This document shows, piece by piece, positions 1 through 9,932 of a DNA stretch of 64,000 nt. Each line of letters opens with the position of its first letter. The first letter of the stretch is position 1. The position numbers were made by a program, and so were the translations under genes. The stretch comes from AP-15 sp963845735 (GTDB lineage: Bacteria > Pseudomonadota > Alphaproteobacteria > ATCC43930 > CGMCC-115725): NCBI GenBank assembly GCA_963845735.1, contig CAWJTR010000002.1, positions 62,001 to 126,000 of the forward strand. The letters run 5' to 3'. The notes beneath the pieces are model-generated. The model was not told the DNA's origin. It worked only from the letters and a program-made list of their open reading frames with translations, and did not search any database.

Positions 1-409
1 TGCCGAGCGCTGCGGCCGCGGCCAGCAGGCGGTTGTCGTAGCTGGCGAGCTCTATCGCCTCGCTGCGTCCCCGCAGGAAATCCATCGTCGCCAGATGCAG
101 CGCATCGAGCGTGCGAACCGCGATGGGAAATGGCTCCATGGCGCGGGCCAACGTGGCCTCGCTCAGCTGCCGTCAGGTTCACGCGAGCCAGCCGAGCCTG
201 GGCTCGATCGCCGTGCGAGGCGTGCAGGCCATAGGCGTTGAGCCGCGGTTCCAGACCTCGTATTCCAGCAAGCCGGCTGGAGATCAAGTCCTCTGTCCCA
301 AAGCGTCGCCGGCGGGGAGCCGGGTCTCGCGGAACACCGAGGCGAGGAGGACCGAACTGTCGATGTAGATCAGACCCGATCTTCCCGGTCCTCGATCCAG
401 ATCCGCCAT
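1..409 (-). pseudogene. VapC-type PIN-domain toxin, truncated by window edge and frameshifted
   Basis: The minus strand from an ATG at 409 (GGAG six bases upstream) encodes a PIN-domain ribonuclease, the toxin partner of the antitoxin just upstream. After a 13-residue lead comes IYIDSSVLL, the usual PIN start with its first metal-binding Asp. Further on, in changing frames, come LEYEVWNR, RTLDALHLA and ELASYDNRLLAAA, which are the conserved central and C-terminal PIN motifs with the later acidic residues. At least four one- or two-base frame changes (about 300, 265, 240 and 175) break the frame, so as written no intact toxin is made. The C-terminus lies beyond base 1. It may be a dead toxin or an indel-rich stretch of sequence. 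Family assignment is firm; functional state is not. Confidence 0.7.
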
Positions 410-481
410 CAGTTGCTCCAAGCGTTAGCCCGGGTACCGGTTTGCGCGGCGGGAGCGGCGCAAACGGCCGCTTCGCGGGCG

Positions 482-661
482 TCAGCCAGCCTTCCCGGAC
501 GCCTTTTTCCTGGAATGGCGTGAGGCCGTTTCCGGCCGGTGCGGGACGATTTCGGCGACGGCGCGGCCGCGGTCGGTGATGACGACGGTCTCGCCCGCCG
601 CCGCGAGCCTGACATATTCGCTCAGCTTGTTTTTTAGGGTTTTGAGGCCGACCTTTTGCAT
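482..661 (-). CDS. Phd/YefM-family antitoxin
   Basis: A 59-residue protein starting MQKVGLKTLKNKLSEYVRL and continuing with GETVVITDRGRAVAEIVP, the standard Phd/YefM (type II antitoxin) fold: an N-terminal DNA-binding and dimerisation half followed by a short basic tail that would bind the toxin. The ATG at 661 is preferred over an upstream in-frame ATG at 748, because the conserved domain begins exactly there. It lies about 70 bases upstream of the PIN-domain toxin gene on the same strand, the normal antitoxin-first order. By family knowledge it neutralises the toxin and represses its own promoter. Unlike the toxin, its frame is intact. Confidence 0.85.
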   Translation of the reverse strand: MQKVGLKTLKNKLSEYVRLAAAGETVVITDRGRAVAEIVPHRPETASRHSRKKASGKAG

Positions 662-748
662 AGAAATGAAGTAGCCTCTAGAAGCCACTTTGTCAATCGA
701 CCGGCCCAGCGGACCTGCTCCAGGCGGGCGCGCCCCGATTATGGACAA

Positions 749-1188
749 GCCGGAAGAGCAACGGGGTCCGTTCGGTCCGATATCGGCGTCTTCGCGTGCC
801 GCCGGACCACAATCACCAGTTGTTTGCGTCAGCGCCGCTTGCTGCTCCTGCAGCGAATCAGCAGCGACGTCTCATCTATAGGTTGTTGTCGGCCTTGATT
901 TCAAGCGGGTAGTTCCGTCGCTGCCTTTCGATCGGTCGTGTGCTCACCGCATAATATGGACTGCCAATTCGTCAATTCTATGGCTGGCCGGGACCCCGGG
1001 GTGCGTTGGGGGCCGGCCAGCTCTTCGGGATTTTAACCGCGCCCGTTGCAACGTCCTCAGACGGCTTTCGGAATTGCGCTGCCGGCCGGTAGCATACGCG
1101 CCGGGCCGCCGCCCGCAACCACAGCGCGAGAGAAGCGGCCATTTGGTGCTATATTGCGCGGTGGTGCTCAGCGCGATGCGGTGATCGG
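749..1188. other. Spacer with no supported gene
   Basis: About 440 bases separate the antitoxin from the sensor kinase. Short open frames here show no recognisable protein pattern. The region must carry the promoters of two diverging transcription units, but I see no convincing -35/-10 pair, tRNA or terminator. A GC-rich imperfect inverted repeat (GGCCGG near 980, GGGGGCCGGCC near 1010) is the only visible structure. Confidence 0.5.
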
Positions 1189-1320
1189 ATGGCTGCGACG
1201 ATCGACGACCGGGTGGCCGAGCTCGAAAGAGCCAACGCCCAACTGCGGCGGCAGCTCGACGCCTGCAGCGCCGAACTCAAAGAAGCGCGCGACCAGCAGA
1301 CCGCCACCGCCGAGGTATTG

Positions 1321-4300
1321 CAGGTCATCAATTCTTCGCCGGGCGACCTCACGCCGGTGTTCGACGCAATACTCGACAAAGGACTGCACCTTTGCGAGGC
1401 GGCTTTTGGCACGTTATGGACCTTTGACAGCGAGTGCTTCCACGCGGTTGCGTTGCGCCGTGTTCCGGCCGGCTTCGCAGAAGTTCTGACGCGGGCGCCA
1501 TATCGCCCGGAGGCCGGGAGCGCCCACGAGCGCCTCCTTCGCGGCGCTCCCTACGCGCAAATCGATGATGCCGCTGCGGAGGCGAGCATCGGTCCGGTGC
1601 GCCGCGCTCTGGTCGAACTTGGGGGCGCGCACACGGTGATCGCCGTGCCGTTGCTCAAGGACGGGGCTGTACTCGGAGCGATTTCCGCCTTTCGCCAAGA
1701 AGTGCGGCTGTTCACCGACAAGCAGATCGCGTTGCTGCAGAATTTCGCGGCGCAGGCGGTCATCGCGATGGAGAACGCGCGGCTCTTGACCGAGACGCGC
1801 GAGGCATTGGAGCAGCAGACTGCCACCGCCGAGGTATTGCAGGTCATCAACTCCTCGCCCGGCGAGCTTGCTCCGGTGTTCGACGCGGTGATTGAAAAGT
1901 CCATGCGGCTTTGTGAGGCGACGCAGGGCCATCTCTACATTTACGCGGATGGGCAAATTCATGCGGAGGCGTTACGCGGCGAAATACAATTTATCGAATG
2001 GCAACGGCGTCGCGGCTCTCACCCCGTAACCCCTGGGAGCCCTACGGAGCGGGCGTTGCGTGGCGAGCAGGTCATCCATATCGCCGATGCAACTCAAATA
2101 GAGACATACCGCAGTTCTCCGGCGTTCAAGGAACTGATCGACCGCAGCGGCATCCACACCGGGGTCACAGTTGCGCTTCGAAGAGACGAGGCATTTCTCG
2201 GCACGATAAATGTCTATCGCCAGGAAGTGCGGCCGTTCACCGACAAGCAAATCGCGCTGCTGCAGAACTTCGCGGCGCAGGCGGTGATCGCGATGGAGAA
2301 CGCACGCCTTCTCGGCGAACTCCGCGAGCGCACCGAGGATCTGCGGAGTCGCTCGAATATCAGACTGCCACCAGCGACGTGCTGAAGGTGATCAGCCACT
2401 CGGGCGGCGAGCTCCAACCCGTGTTCGACACGCTGGTGGAGACGGCCGCGCGCATCTGCGCGGCCGACACGGCCGCAATCATGCGGTTGCGGGACGGCAT
2501 GTATCGTCTGGAAACGGGCTTCGGCGTGTCGGAAGAGTGGAAGGATTTGGTCGCGCGTCATCCCGTGGAGCCAGGCCGCGGGTCGGTGACCGCACTTGTC
2601 GCCCTCGAGCGCAGGGTCGTGCATATCGAGGACACGGCCACCGATCCCGAATACGGCTGGAAGGAAGCCGCGCAAATCGGACGCTTCCGCACGGCGCTCG
2701 GCGTCCCATTGATGCGGGGTGATACGCCGATTGGGGTCATCGCGCTGGGGCGGCTGCGCGTGGAGCCCTTCACCGAGCGGCAAATCGAGCTGGTGCGCAC
2801 CTTCGCCGACCAGGCGGTCATCGCGATGGAGAACGCGCGGCTGATCACCGAGACGCGCGAGGCCTTGGAGCAGCAGACCGCAACCGCCGAGGTATTGCAG
2901 GTCATCAACTCGTCGCCTGGCGACCTCGCGCCGGTGTTCGATGGGATGCTCGAAAAGGCTATGCGGCTGTGCCGGATCGCCCTCGGGGCCCTGGAGCTCC
3001 ATGAGAACGGCAAATTCCGCGCTGTCGCGGTAAGAGGCGTCTCGGGACCGCTGGCGGAGCTGCTGGGTCAGCCGTTTGAGCCCCCGCCGGAATCTCCGCT
3101 AGCGCGCCTAATCGCCGGCGAAAAGGTCGTTCAAATTACCGATATGTCCGAACTGGCCCGGCTGCGGCCAGACGATCCCAGGGCACAAGCCGGCGCCCAA
3201 TACGGATTGCACACCGCGCTGTTCGTGCCGCTGCGAAAAGACGCGGATCTGTTGGGCCAGATAGTGGCGTTTCGGAAAGAAACGCTGCCGTTTTCCGAAA
3301 AAGAGATCGCGCTGCTGCAGAACTTTGCCGCGCAGGCGGTCATCGCAATGGAGAATGCGCGGCTCTTGACCGAGACGCGCGAGGCCTTGGAGCAGCAGAC
3401 CGCGACCGCCGAGGTATTGCAGGTCATCAACTCCTCGCCCGGCGACCTCGCGCCAGTGTTCGACGCGATGCTCGAAAGGGCGGTTCGGCTGTGCGAGGTC
3501 GATTTTTGGCGTCGCTGTGGACCTATGACGGGACCGTATTCCGCGCCGTCGCTAGGCACGGGGTGCCCGAGCGCTTTTGGCGATATTTGCAAGCTCCACG
3601 CCGCCGCCCTTTGCTCGAGCGCGTGGCAGGCGAGCGTCTTGTCCATATTCCCGATGTGCAGAGCATTCCGGCGCTTATCGGCAAACTGATGTTGGCCGTG
3701 CGTTTGCTTGAGCTAGGCGTTGAGCCGCCGCATTCGCTGCTGATCGTGTCGCTGCGCAAGGACGACGCGCTGCTCGGGGCTATTCGTGGCCTATCGCCAC
3801 GAAGTGCGGCCGTTCTCCGACAAGCAGATCGCGCTATTGCGGAATTTCGCGGCTCAGGCGGTGATCGCGATGGAGAATGCGCGGCTCATTACCGAGACGC
3901 GCGAGGCCTTGGAGCAGCAGACAGCGACCGCCGAAGTATTGCAGGTCATCAATTCCTCGCCCGGCGACCTCGTTCCGGTCTTCGATGCGATGCTTGAGAA
4001 GGCCACGACGCTGTGCGGGGCGGCCATTGGAATCCTCTTCGAGCACGACAGCGGATCGTTCGCTGCGGTCGCGTTGGCACGGGGCACCTGAGCCGTTCCG
4101 GCAATTTTTGACGCCGCGAGCCGCTTCGGCCAAGCCCCAGTACCGGCCTTGGAAGCATGGCTCGCGAACGCCGGCTGATACATCTAATCGATGCTTGCAG
4201 AGCGCGAAAGCTATCGCCAGGGCGACCCGCTGAGCGTCGCGTCGGTCGAGTTCGGCGGAATCCGGACACTTCATGGCGGTCCCGCTGCGTTAAAGAGACG

Positions 4301-7300
4301 ACACTGGTCGGCGCTTATCGTCATTTATCGCCGGGAGGTGCGGCCCTTCACCGATACGCAGATCGCTTTAGTGCAGAATTTCGCCGCGCAGGCAGTGATT
4401 GCGATGGAGAACGCGCGGCTGTTGACCGAGACGCGCGAAGCCTTGGAGCAGCAGACCGCGACCGCCGAGGTGTTGCAGGTCATCAACTCCTCGCCCGGCG
4501 ACCTGCGCCGGTGTTCGACGCGATGCTCGAAAAGGCGATGCGCCTGTGCGGAGCCGCTTTCGGCACCCTATGGACATATGACGAGGATCGTTTCCGCCCC
4601 ATGGCGTATCGCGGCGTCCCCGCTCGTTATGCGGAATTCCTGGAACATAACGCGCCGTTGGCGAGCGCGGGGACTGGACGGGCGCGCATATTGGCTGGCG
4701 AGCGCGTCATCCACGTTTCCGATCTTGCCGACGAGGAGCCCTATCGGGCAGGAGATCTGCATCGACGAGCGCTGGTCGATCTCGGCGGTGCGCGGACCGG
4801 CCTAATCGTCCCGCTTCTCAAAGACGCGGAAGTTCTCGGTTACATCAGGATCTACCGCCAGGAGGTGCGGCCGTTTTCCGACAAACAGATCGCGCTGTTG
4901 CAGAATTTCGCGGCGCAGGCGGTCATCGCGATGGAGAACGCGCGGCTCTTGACCGAGACGCGCGAGGCGCTGGAGCGCAGGCGGCGACGGCCGAGGTCCT
5001 GCAGGTCATCATACGTCCTCGCCGGCGACCTCGCGCCGGTGTTCGAGGCGATGCTGGCCAAGGCGATGCGCATCTGCGCCGGCACCTTCGGTACGCTCGC
5101 CCTCTACGACGGTGAGGGCTACCGGGGTCGTTGGCGGCGCACGGCGCCCCATCTAGCTTCCCCGACACCCTCTCGCGCTTCCGTCGCCCCGTGCCCGGCA
5201 CCACCCTCGACGGCCTGCGAAAAGACGCTGCGGACGTGTTCAGCTGGCGGACTGCGCCGCCGAACCGGCCTATGACCCGGTGCGCGCCGCAGATCCCGAA
5301 TATGCCAGGCGTGCGCTCGCATCTATGCACGCCGATGATCAAGGATAATCAACTGTCTCGGCGCGATTCTTATCTACCGGCGATCGGGTGCAGCCGTTCA
5401 CCGACAAGCAGATCGCGCTGGTCGAGAACTTCGCGGCGCAGGCCGTCATAGCGATGGAGAATGCGCGGCTGATGACCGAGACGCGCGAGGCCTTGGAGCA
5501 GCAGACCGCGACCGCCGAGGTATTGCAGGTCATCAATTCCTCGCCCGGCGACCTCGCGCCGGTATTCGACGCGATGTTGGACAAGGCGCATGCGGCTTTG
5601 CGAAGCCGCGTTCGGCTGTCTTGTCGACCTATGACGGCGAGCATTTTCATGCTGTCGCGCTGCATGGTGTGCCGCAGGAGTTTGCCGAAGGATGGCTTAG
5701 CGCCGCCTACCGTTCCAGTCCGAATACGCACCCATGACCGCCTGATCCGCGGGCGAACGGGTTGTCCATATCCCTGATCTGGCCGCCGACGGGGTCGATG
5801 ACCCGAGGCGCCGAGCGGTGATCGAGGTTGCTGGCGTGCGGTCGATACTGGCGGTGCCGCTGCGCAACGACAGCGCCCTGCTCGGAGCGATCCACATATA
5901 CCGCCAGGAAGTGCGGCCGTTCTCCGAGAAGCAGATCGCGTTGTTGCAAAATTTCGCGGCGCAGGCGGTCATCGCGATGGAGAACGCGCGGCTGATCGAC
6001 CGAGACGCGCGAAGCGTTGGAGCAGCAGACCGCGACCGCCGAGGTATTGCAGGTCATCAACTCCTCGCCCGGCGACCTCGCCCCGGTGTTCGACGCGATG
6101 CTTGAGAGGGCTATGCGCCTTTGTGGGGCGCAGTTTGGCGAGCTTTGTCACCACCGATAGCGGGGAGCTTGCGCGCTGTTGCGCTTCGCGGCACCCCGCC
6201 GGCTTTTGCCGAGTCTAGGCGTCGTAATCCTGCCCGCACCTATCCCGGCGAAGCATCGACTGCTCGCATCCTCGCCGGCGAACCGGTCATCCACGTCGCC
6301 GATGTGAGGGATGACGACCTTTATCGGCACGGCGATCCGCACCGGCGGGCGCTAGTCGATCTCGGCGGCGCGCGGACGTTTCTCTCTGTGCCATTGCTCG
6401 AAGGACCGAGCGCGCTGCTTGGCGTCGATCAACATTTACCGCCAGGAAGTCCGCCCGTTTTCCGACAAGCAGATCGCCTTGCTGCGGAACTTCGCGGCGC
6501 AGGCGGTGATCGCGATGGAGAACGCGCGGCTGATCACCGAGACGCGCGAGGCCTTGGAGCAGCAGACCGCGACCGCCGAGGTGTTGCAGGTCATCAACTC
6601 CTCGCCCGGCGACTTGGCGCCGGTGTTCGATGCGATACTGGATAAAGGCGCACGACCTATGCGGAATCGCACTCGGTGAATTGGAACTCAATGAGGGTGG
6701 TAAATTCCGCGCGGTTGCGATCCGCGGCGTCTCCGGCGCGTTCGCGGAGCTGCTGCGCCAGCCGTTTGCGCCGCCGCCGCGAATCTCCGCCTGCACGCCT
6801 GCTCGCCGGAGAACCAATCGTTCAACTTGCCGATCTATCCGAACTTGCTCGGCAGCGGCTAGACGATCGAAGAGCCCAAGCCGGCGCCCAATACGGATTG
6901 CGCACCGTGCTTTTCGTGCCGCTGCGCAAGGACGAGGCCTTGCTCGGCTACATCACTGCCTACCGCCAGGAGGTGCGGCCGTTCTCGGACAAACAGATCG
7001 CGCTGTTGCAGAACTTCGCGGCGCAGGCGGTGATCGCGATGGAGAACGCGCGGCTGCTGACCGAGACGCGCGAGGCATTGGAGCAGCAGACCGCGACCGC
7101 CGAGGTGCTTGCAGGTCATCAATTCCTCGCCGGGCGACCTCGCTCCGGTATTCGATGCGATGCTGCAGAAGGCCCTCGCGCTGTGCGGGGCCGCGTTTGG
7201 CGTCCTGTGGACCTACGATGGCGAGCAGGTCCAGGCAGCTGCGCTGCGCGGGGTGCCGCCGCGGTTTGCGAAGTTCTTGAACTCGAGCTCCACATCCGGT

Positions 7301-7670
7301 CGGCCCAGACAACGCCCATGGCCGGCTGCTGGCCGGTGAGCCTGTCGTTCATATCGCCGATGTTGCCGAAGACGAGGCCTACCGATCCGGTGACCCGACC
7401 CGCCGCACCCTGGTCGAGATGGGCGGCGGCCGTACCTTGCTTGCGGTGCCGCTGCGAAGGGACAGCAGGTTTCTCGGCGACTTCGTCATTTACCGAACGG
7501 AGGTACGGCCGTTTTCCGACAAGCAGATCGCGCTACTGGAGAACTTCGCGGCGCAGGCGGTGATCGCGATGGAGAACGCGCGGCTCTTCGGCGAATTGCG
7601 CACGCGCACGCACGATCTCCAGGAATCGCTCGAATACCAGACCGCAACCAGCGATGTGTTGAAGGTAATC
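1321..7670 (+). repeat. Near-identical GAF-linker repeats, period about 525 bases
   Basis: The segment joining successive GAF domains recurs almost unchanged at the DNA level. Its core CAGGTCATCAA occurs at 1321, 1840, 2898, 3420, 3942, 4476, 5002, 5526, 6050, 6587 and 7112, each preceded by about 100 bases shared with the other copies. The interior of each GAF domain is much more variable. Such similarity implies recent duplication or ongoing gene conversion and is also a hazard for assembly. Confidence 0.85.
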
Positions 7671-9407
7671 AGCCAGTCATTCTTCGATCTGGAATCCGTG
7701 CTGCAAACTGTCGTGACCACAGCGGTCCGACTGTGCCGCGCCAATTCGGCGACGATCTACCGCAACGAGGGCGGGGAATACCGCTGGGCAGCAGGTCACA
7801 TGCTGCTGCCGGATTACGAGGAGATCGAGCGCAACGTCCAGATCCGGCTCGGACCTGGGACGCTGGTCGGGCGGGTTGCAGCTGCGGGGCAGACCGTTCA
7901 GATTCGAGATGCCTGGACCGACCCGCTTTATGAAGTGAAGAACGATGCCCGGATCGGCGGCGTGCACACGATGCTCGGCGTGCCGCTATTGCGAGAAGGC
8001 GTCCCGATCGGCGTCATCGGCCTGGCCCGGCGACGGGTTGAGGGGTTTTCCGAGCGCGAGATCGCCCTCGTTACAACCTTCGCCGACCAGGCGGTGATCG
8101 CGATCGAGAACGCGCGGCTGTTCGGCGAGTTGCGCGAGCGCACCGCAGAGCTCGGGCGCTCGGTCGAAGAGCTGAAGATGCTGGGCGAGGTCGGGCGGGC
8201 GGTCAGCTCGACGCTCGATCTGAGGGCGGTGCTGTCGACGATCCTCACCGCCTCACTCGGGATGACCTGGGCGAACGCCGGAGCGGTCTTTCGCTACATC
8301 CGGGCCGAGCGCGCCTTCCGGCTGGTCGAGGCGGTGGGGTGGGACGAGGCGCTGTTGCGCTCGGTCGGCGATCTGAGCATTGCCGAGACCGAGACCGCTG
8401 ATGGGCGAGGCGGCGTGCAGCGCACTCCGATCCAGCTCCCCGATCTCGCCGAGCTGCCGAGCACGCCGCTGCGCGACGCGAGCCTCGCCGCCGGCTTTCG
8501 CAGCGTGCTGATCGTGCCGCTCGTTGGCGCCGAACGCATCTTCGGCGCGCTGGTGTTGCAGCGCCGCGAAGCCGGCGAATTCCCCGCCGAGACGGTGCGG
8601 CTGATGCAGACCCTCGCGAGCCAGTCGGTATTGGCGATCCAGAACGCCCGGCTGTTCCGCGAGATCGCCGACAAGAGCGAGCAATTGGCGCTGGCCAGCC
8701 AGCACAAATCGCAATTCCTCGCCAATATGAGCCACGAGCTGCGCACGCCGCTGAATGCGATCCTCGGCTATGCCGAACTGCTGGTCGACGGCATTTACGG
8801 CGTATTGCCGGAGAAGGCGCAGGGCGTTCTCGAACGCGTGCAAAACAACGGTAAGCACCTGTTGGCGCTGATCAACGACGTGCTCGACCTGGCCAAGATC
8901 GAGGCGGGTCAGCTGGCCTTGACCTTGGAGGATTATGCGCTCGCCGAAGTCGTGCGCGGGGTCGTCACCGCGACCGAGCCGCTGGCCGCGGCAAAGGGGC
9001 TGAAGTTCACGGCGATCGTCCAGGAGGGCATGCCGATGGCGCATGGCGACGCCCGGCGCGTTTCGCAGGTGCTGCTCAACCTCGTCGGCAATGCGATCAA
9101 ATTCACCGATCAGGGCGAGGTCGAGATCAACGCCTCGGCCGTCAACGGCCAGTTCGTGCTGACCGTGCGCGATACCGGGCCGGGCATCGCCGACGCCGAT
9201 CAGGAGCGGATTTTCGGCGAGTTCCAGCAGATCGACAATTCCGACACGCGCAAAAAGGGCGGGACGGGCCTCGGCCTGGCGATCTCCAAGCGCATGGTCG
9301 AGATGCAGGGCGGCATGATCTCGGTCGATTCGGTGCTGGGCGCGGGGTCGACCTTCCGCGTCGTATTGCCGGTCCATGTCGAACCGGCATTGGAGGAGGC
9401 GGCATGA
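7419..9407 (+). CDS. Intact C-terminal part of the multi-GAF kinase: GAF domains, HisKA and HATPase
   Basis: This 662-residue open segment holds the end of GAF 12, all of GAF 13 and 14, and the kinase core. The dimerisation and phosphoacceptor helix reads NMSHELRTPLNAI with the phosphorylated His codon at 8733-8735. The ATPase domain shows the N box (LVGNAIKF), G1 (DTGPGIAD) and G2 (GGTGLGLAISK). It should autophosphorylate and pass phosphate to a response regulator; the single-domain regulator at 9554 and the regulator-cyclase at 9933 are the obvious partners. The position given is the first usable in-frame ATG after the last frame change, not a proven start; the natural protein almost certainly begins at 1189. 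Confidence 0.85.
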   Translation: MGGGRTLLAVPLRRDSRFLGDFVIYRTEVRPFSDKQIALLENFAAQAVIAMENARLFGELRTRTHDLQESLEYQTATSDVLKVISQSFFDLESVLQTVVTTAVRLCRANSATIYRNEGGEYRWAAGHMLLPDYEEIERNVQIRLGPGTLVGRVAAAGQTVQIRDAWTDPLYEVKNDARIGGVHTMLGVPLLREGVPIGVIGLARRRVEGFSEREIALVTTFADQAVIAIENARLFGELRERTAELGRSVEELKMLGEVGRAVSSTLDLRAVLSTILTASLGMTWANAGAVFRYIRAERAFRLVEAVGWDEALLRSVGDLSIAETETADGRGGVQRTPIQLPDLAELPSTPLRDASLAAGFRSVLIVPLVGAERIFGALVLQRREAGEFPAETVRLMQTLASQSVLAIQNARLFREIADKSEQLALASQHKSQFLANMSHELRTPLNAILGYAELLVDGIYGVLPEKAQGVLERVQNNGKHLLALINDVLDLAKIEAGQLALTLEDYALAEVVRGVVTATEPLAAAKGLKFTAIVQEGMPMAHGDARRVSQVLLNLVGNAIKFTDQGEVEINASAVNGQFVLTVRDTGPGIADADQERIFGEFQQIDNSDTRKKGGTGLGLAISKRMVEMQGGMISVDSVLGAGSTFRVVLPVHVEPALEEAA

Positions 9408-9418
9408 GCGCCACTGGG

Positions 9419-9527
9419 ACGAGATTGCTTCGGCTGCGCTCGCAATGACAGTCTTTTTGTGATCATTGCGAGCCCACGGGTCCGCGCTTTGCGCGGCCCG
9501 AGGATAAACTCCACGAAGCAATCTCGT
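9419..9527. repeat. Nested inverted-repeat intergenic element
   Basis: The outer arms are a perfect 14-base inverted repeat, ACGAGATTGCTTCG at 9419-9432 and CGAAGCAATCTCGT at 9514-9527. Inside is a second perfect pair, GCTCGCAATGA (9438-9448) and TCATTGCGAGC (9463-9473), and then a GC hairpin (GGGTCCGCG / TGCGCGGCCC) near 9478-9499. It resembles the dispersed GCAATGAC...GAAGCAATC palindromic repeats common in many proteobacterial genomes. It sits between the kinase stop and the next start and would form a strong RNA hairpin in the operon transcript. Confidence 0.85.
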
Positions 9528-9553
9528 TGTCCATCCGTGAAACGGAGGGCGGC

Positions 9554-9928
9554 ATGACCAAGCGCATCCTGGTCGTCGAGGACACCGAGGACAATCGCAA
9601 GATCATCCGCGATCTTTTGTCGAGCGTCGGTTACGAGCTGATCGAGGCGGTCGACGGCGCCGAGGGCGTGGCATTGGCGCAAAGCGAGCGGCCCGACTTG
9701 ATCCTGATGGACATCCAGCTGCCGGTTCTCGACGGCTACGAGGCGACCCGCCGCATCCGCGCGATTCCCGAACTGGCTGCCGTGCCGATCATCGCGGTGA
9801 CCTCCTACGCGCTGTCGGGCGATGAGGCCAAGACGCGGGCGGCGGGATGCGACGGCTATGTCGCCAAGCCCTTCAGCCCGCGCCAATTGCTCGCCAAGAT
9901 CCGCGAATTTCTGCCCGACGCGGGGTAA
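9554..9928 (+). CDS. Single-domain response regulator (CheY/DivK-like)
   Basis: A 124-residue receiver domain with no output domain. The acidic pocket is in ILVVEDTEDN, the phosphoacceptor Asp in LILMDIQLPVLDG, the switch Ser/Thr in AVTSYA and the conserved Lys in AKPFSP. The MDIQLP signature is typical of DivK-like and hybrid-kinase-associated receivers. ATG 9554 is chosen over an ATG at 9527 because GGAGG lies just upstream of it and the domain starts there. It follows the multi-GAF kinase and precedes the regulator-cyclase by four bases, so it probably shuttles phosphate within this locus. The specific output is inferred only. Confidence 0.9.
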   Translation: MTKRILVVEDTEDNRKIIRDLLSSVGYELIEAVDGAEGVALAQSERPDLILMDIQLPVLDGYEATRRIRAIPELAAVPIIAVTSYALSGDEAKTRAAGCDGYVAKPFSPRQLLAKIREFLPDAG

Positions 9929-9932
9929 CGAA

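Larger units (their letters stand above)
1189..9407 (+). pseudogene. Giant multi-GAF sensor histidine kinase, frame broken many times as sequenced
   Basis: A single gene of about 8.2 kb (about 2,740 residues if continuous) made of roughly 14 tandem GAF domains followed by a histidine kinase core. Each unit opens with TAEVLQVINSSPGDLAPVF, holds an LWTYDG-like centre and closes with PFSDKQIALLQNFAAQAVI and MENARL, with a repeat period of about 520-540 bases. Units 3 and 13 open with the variant TSDVLKVIS and unit 14 is more diverged. The first 398 residues (1189-2385) and the last 662 are open. Between them the frame changes at about 2345, 3503, 3782, 4080, 4500, 4975, 5125, 5590, 5998, 6140, 6425, 6645, 6780, 7108 and 7300, with units 6, 8 and 9 worst. 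There are no membrane segments, so it should be cytoplasmic. GAF domains bind small ligands or tetrapyrroles; the signal is unknown. Coding remains recognisable across every break, which fits sequence error better than old decay. Confidence 0.75.

Noticed and set aside
1321..7670. Regularly spaced direct repeats resembling a CRISPR-like array
   Set aside because: The period is about 525 bases, the units encode GAF linkers, and there are no cas genes.
8253..9521. A 422-residue open frame antisense to the kinase core
   Set aside because: His/Gln/Arg-rich shadow of the GAF-HisKA-HATPase sequence, with no independent motif.
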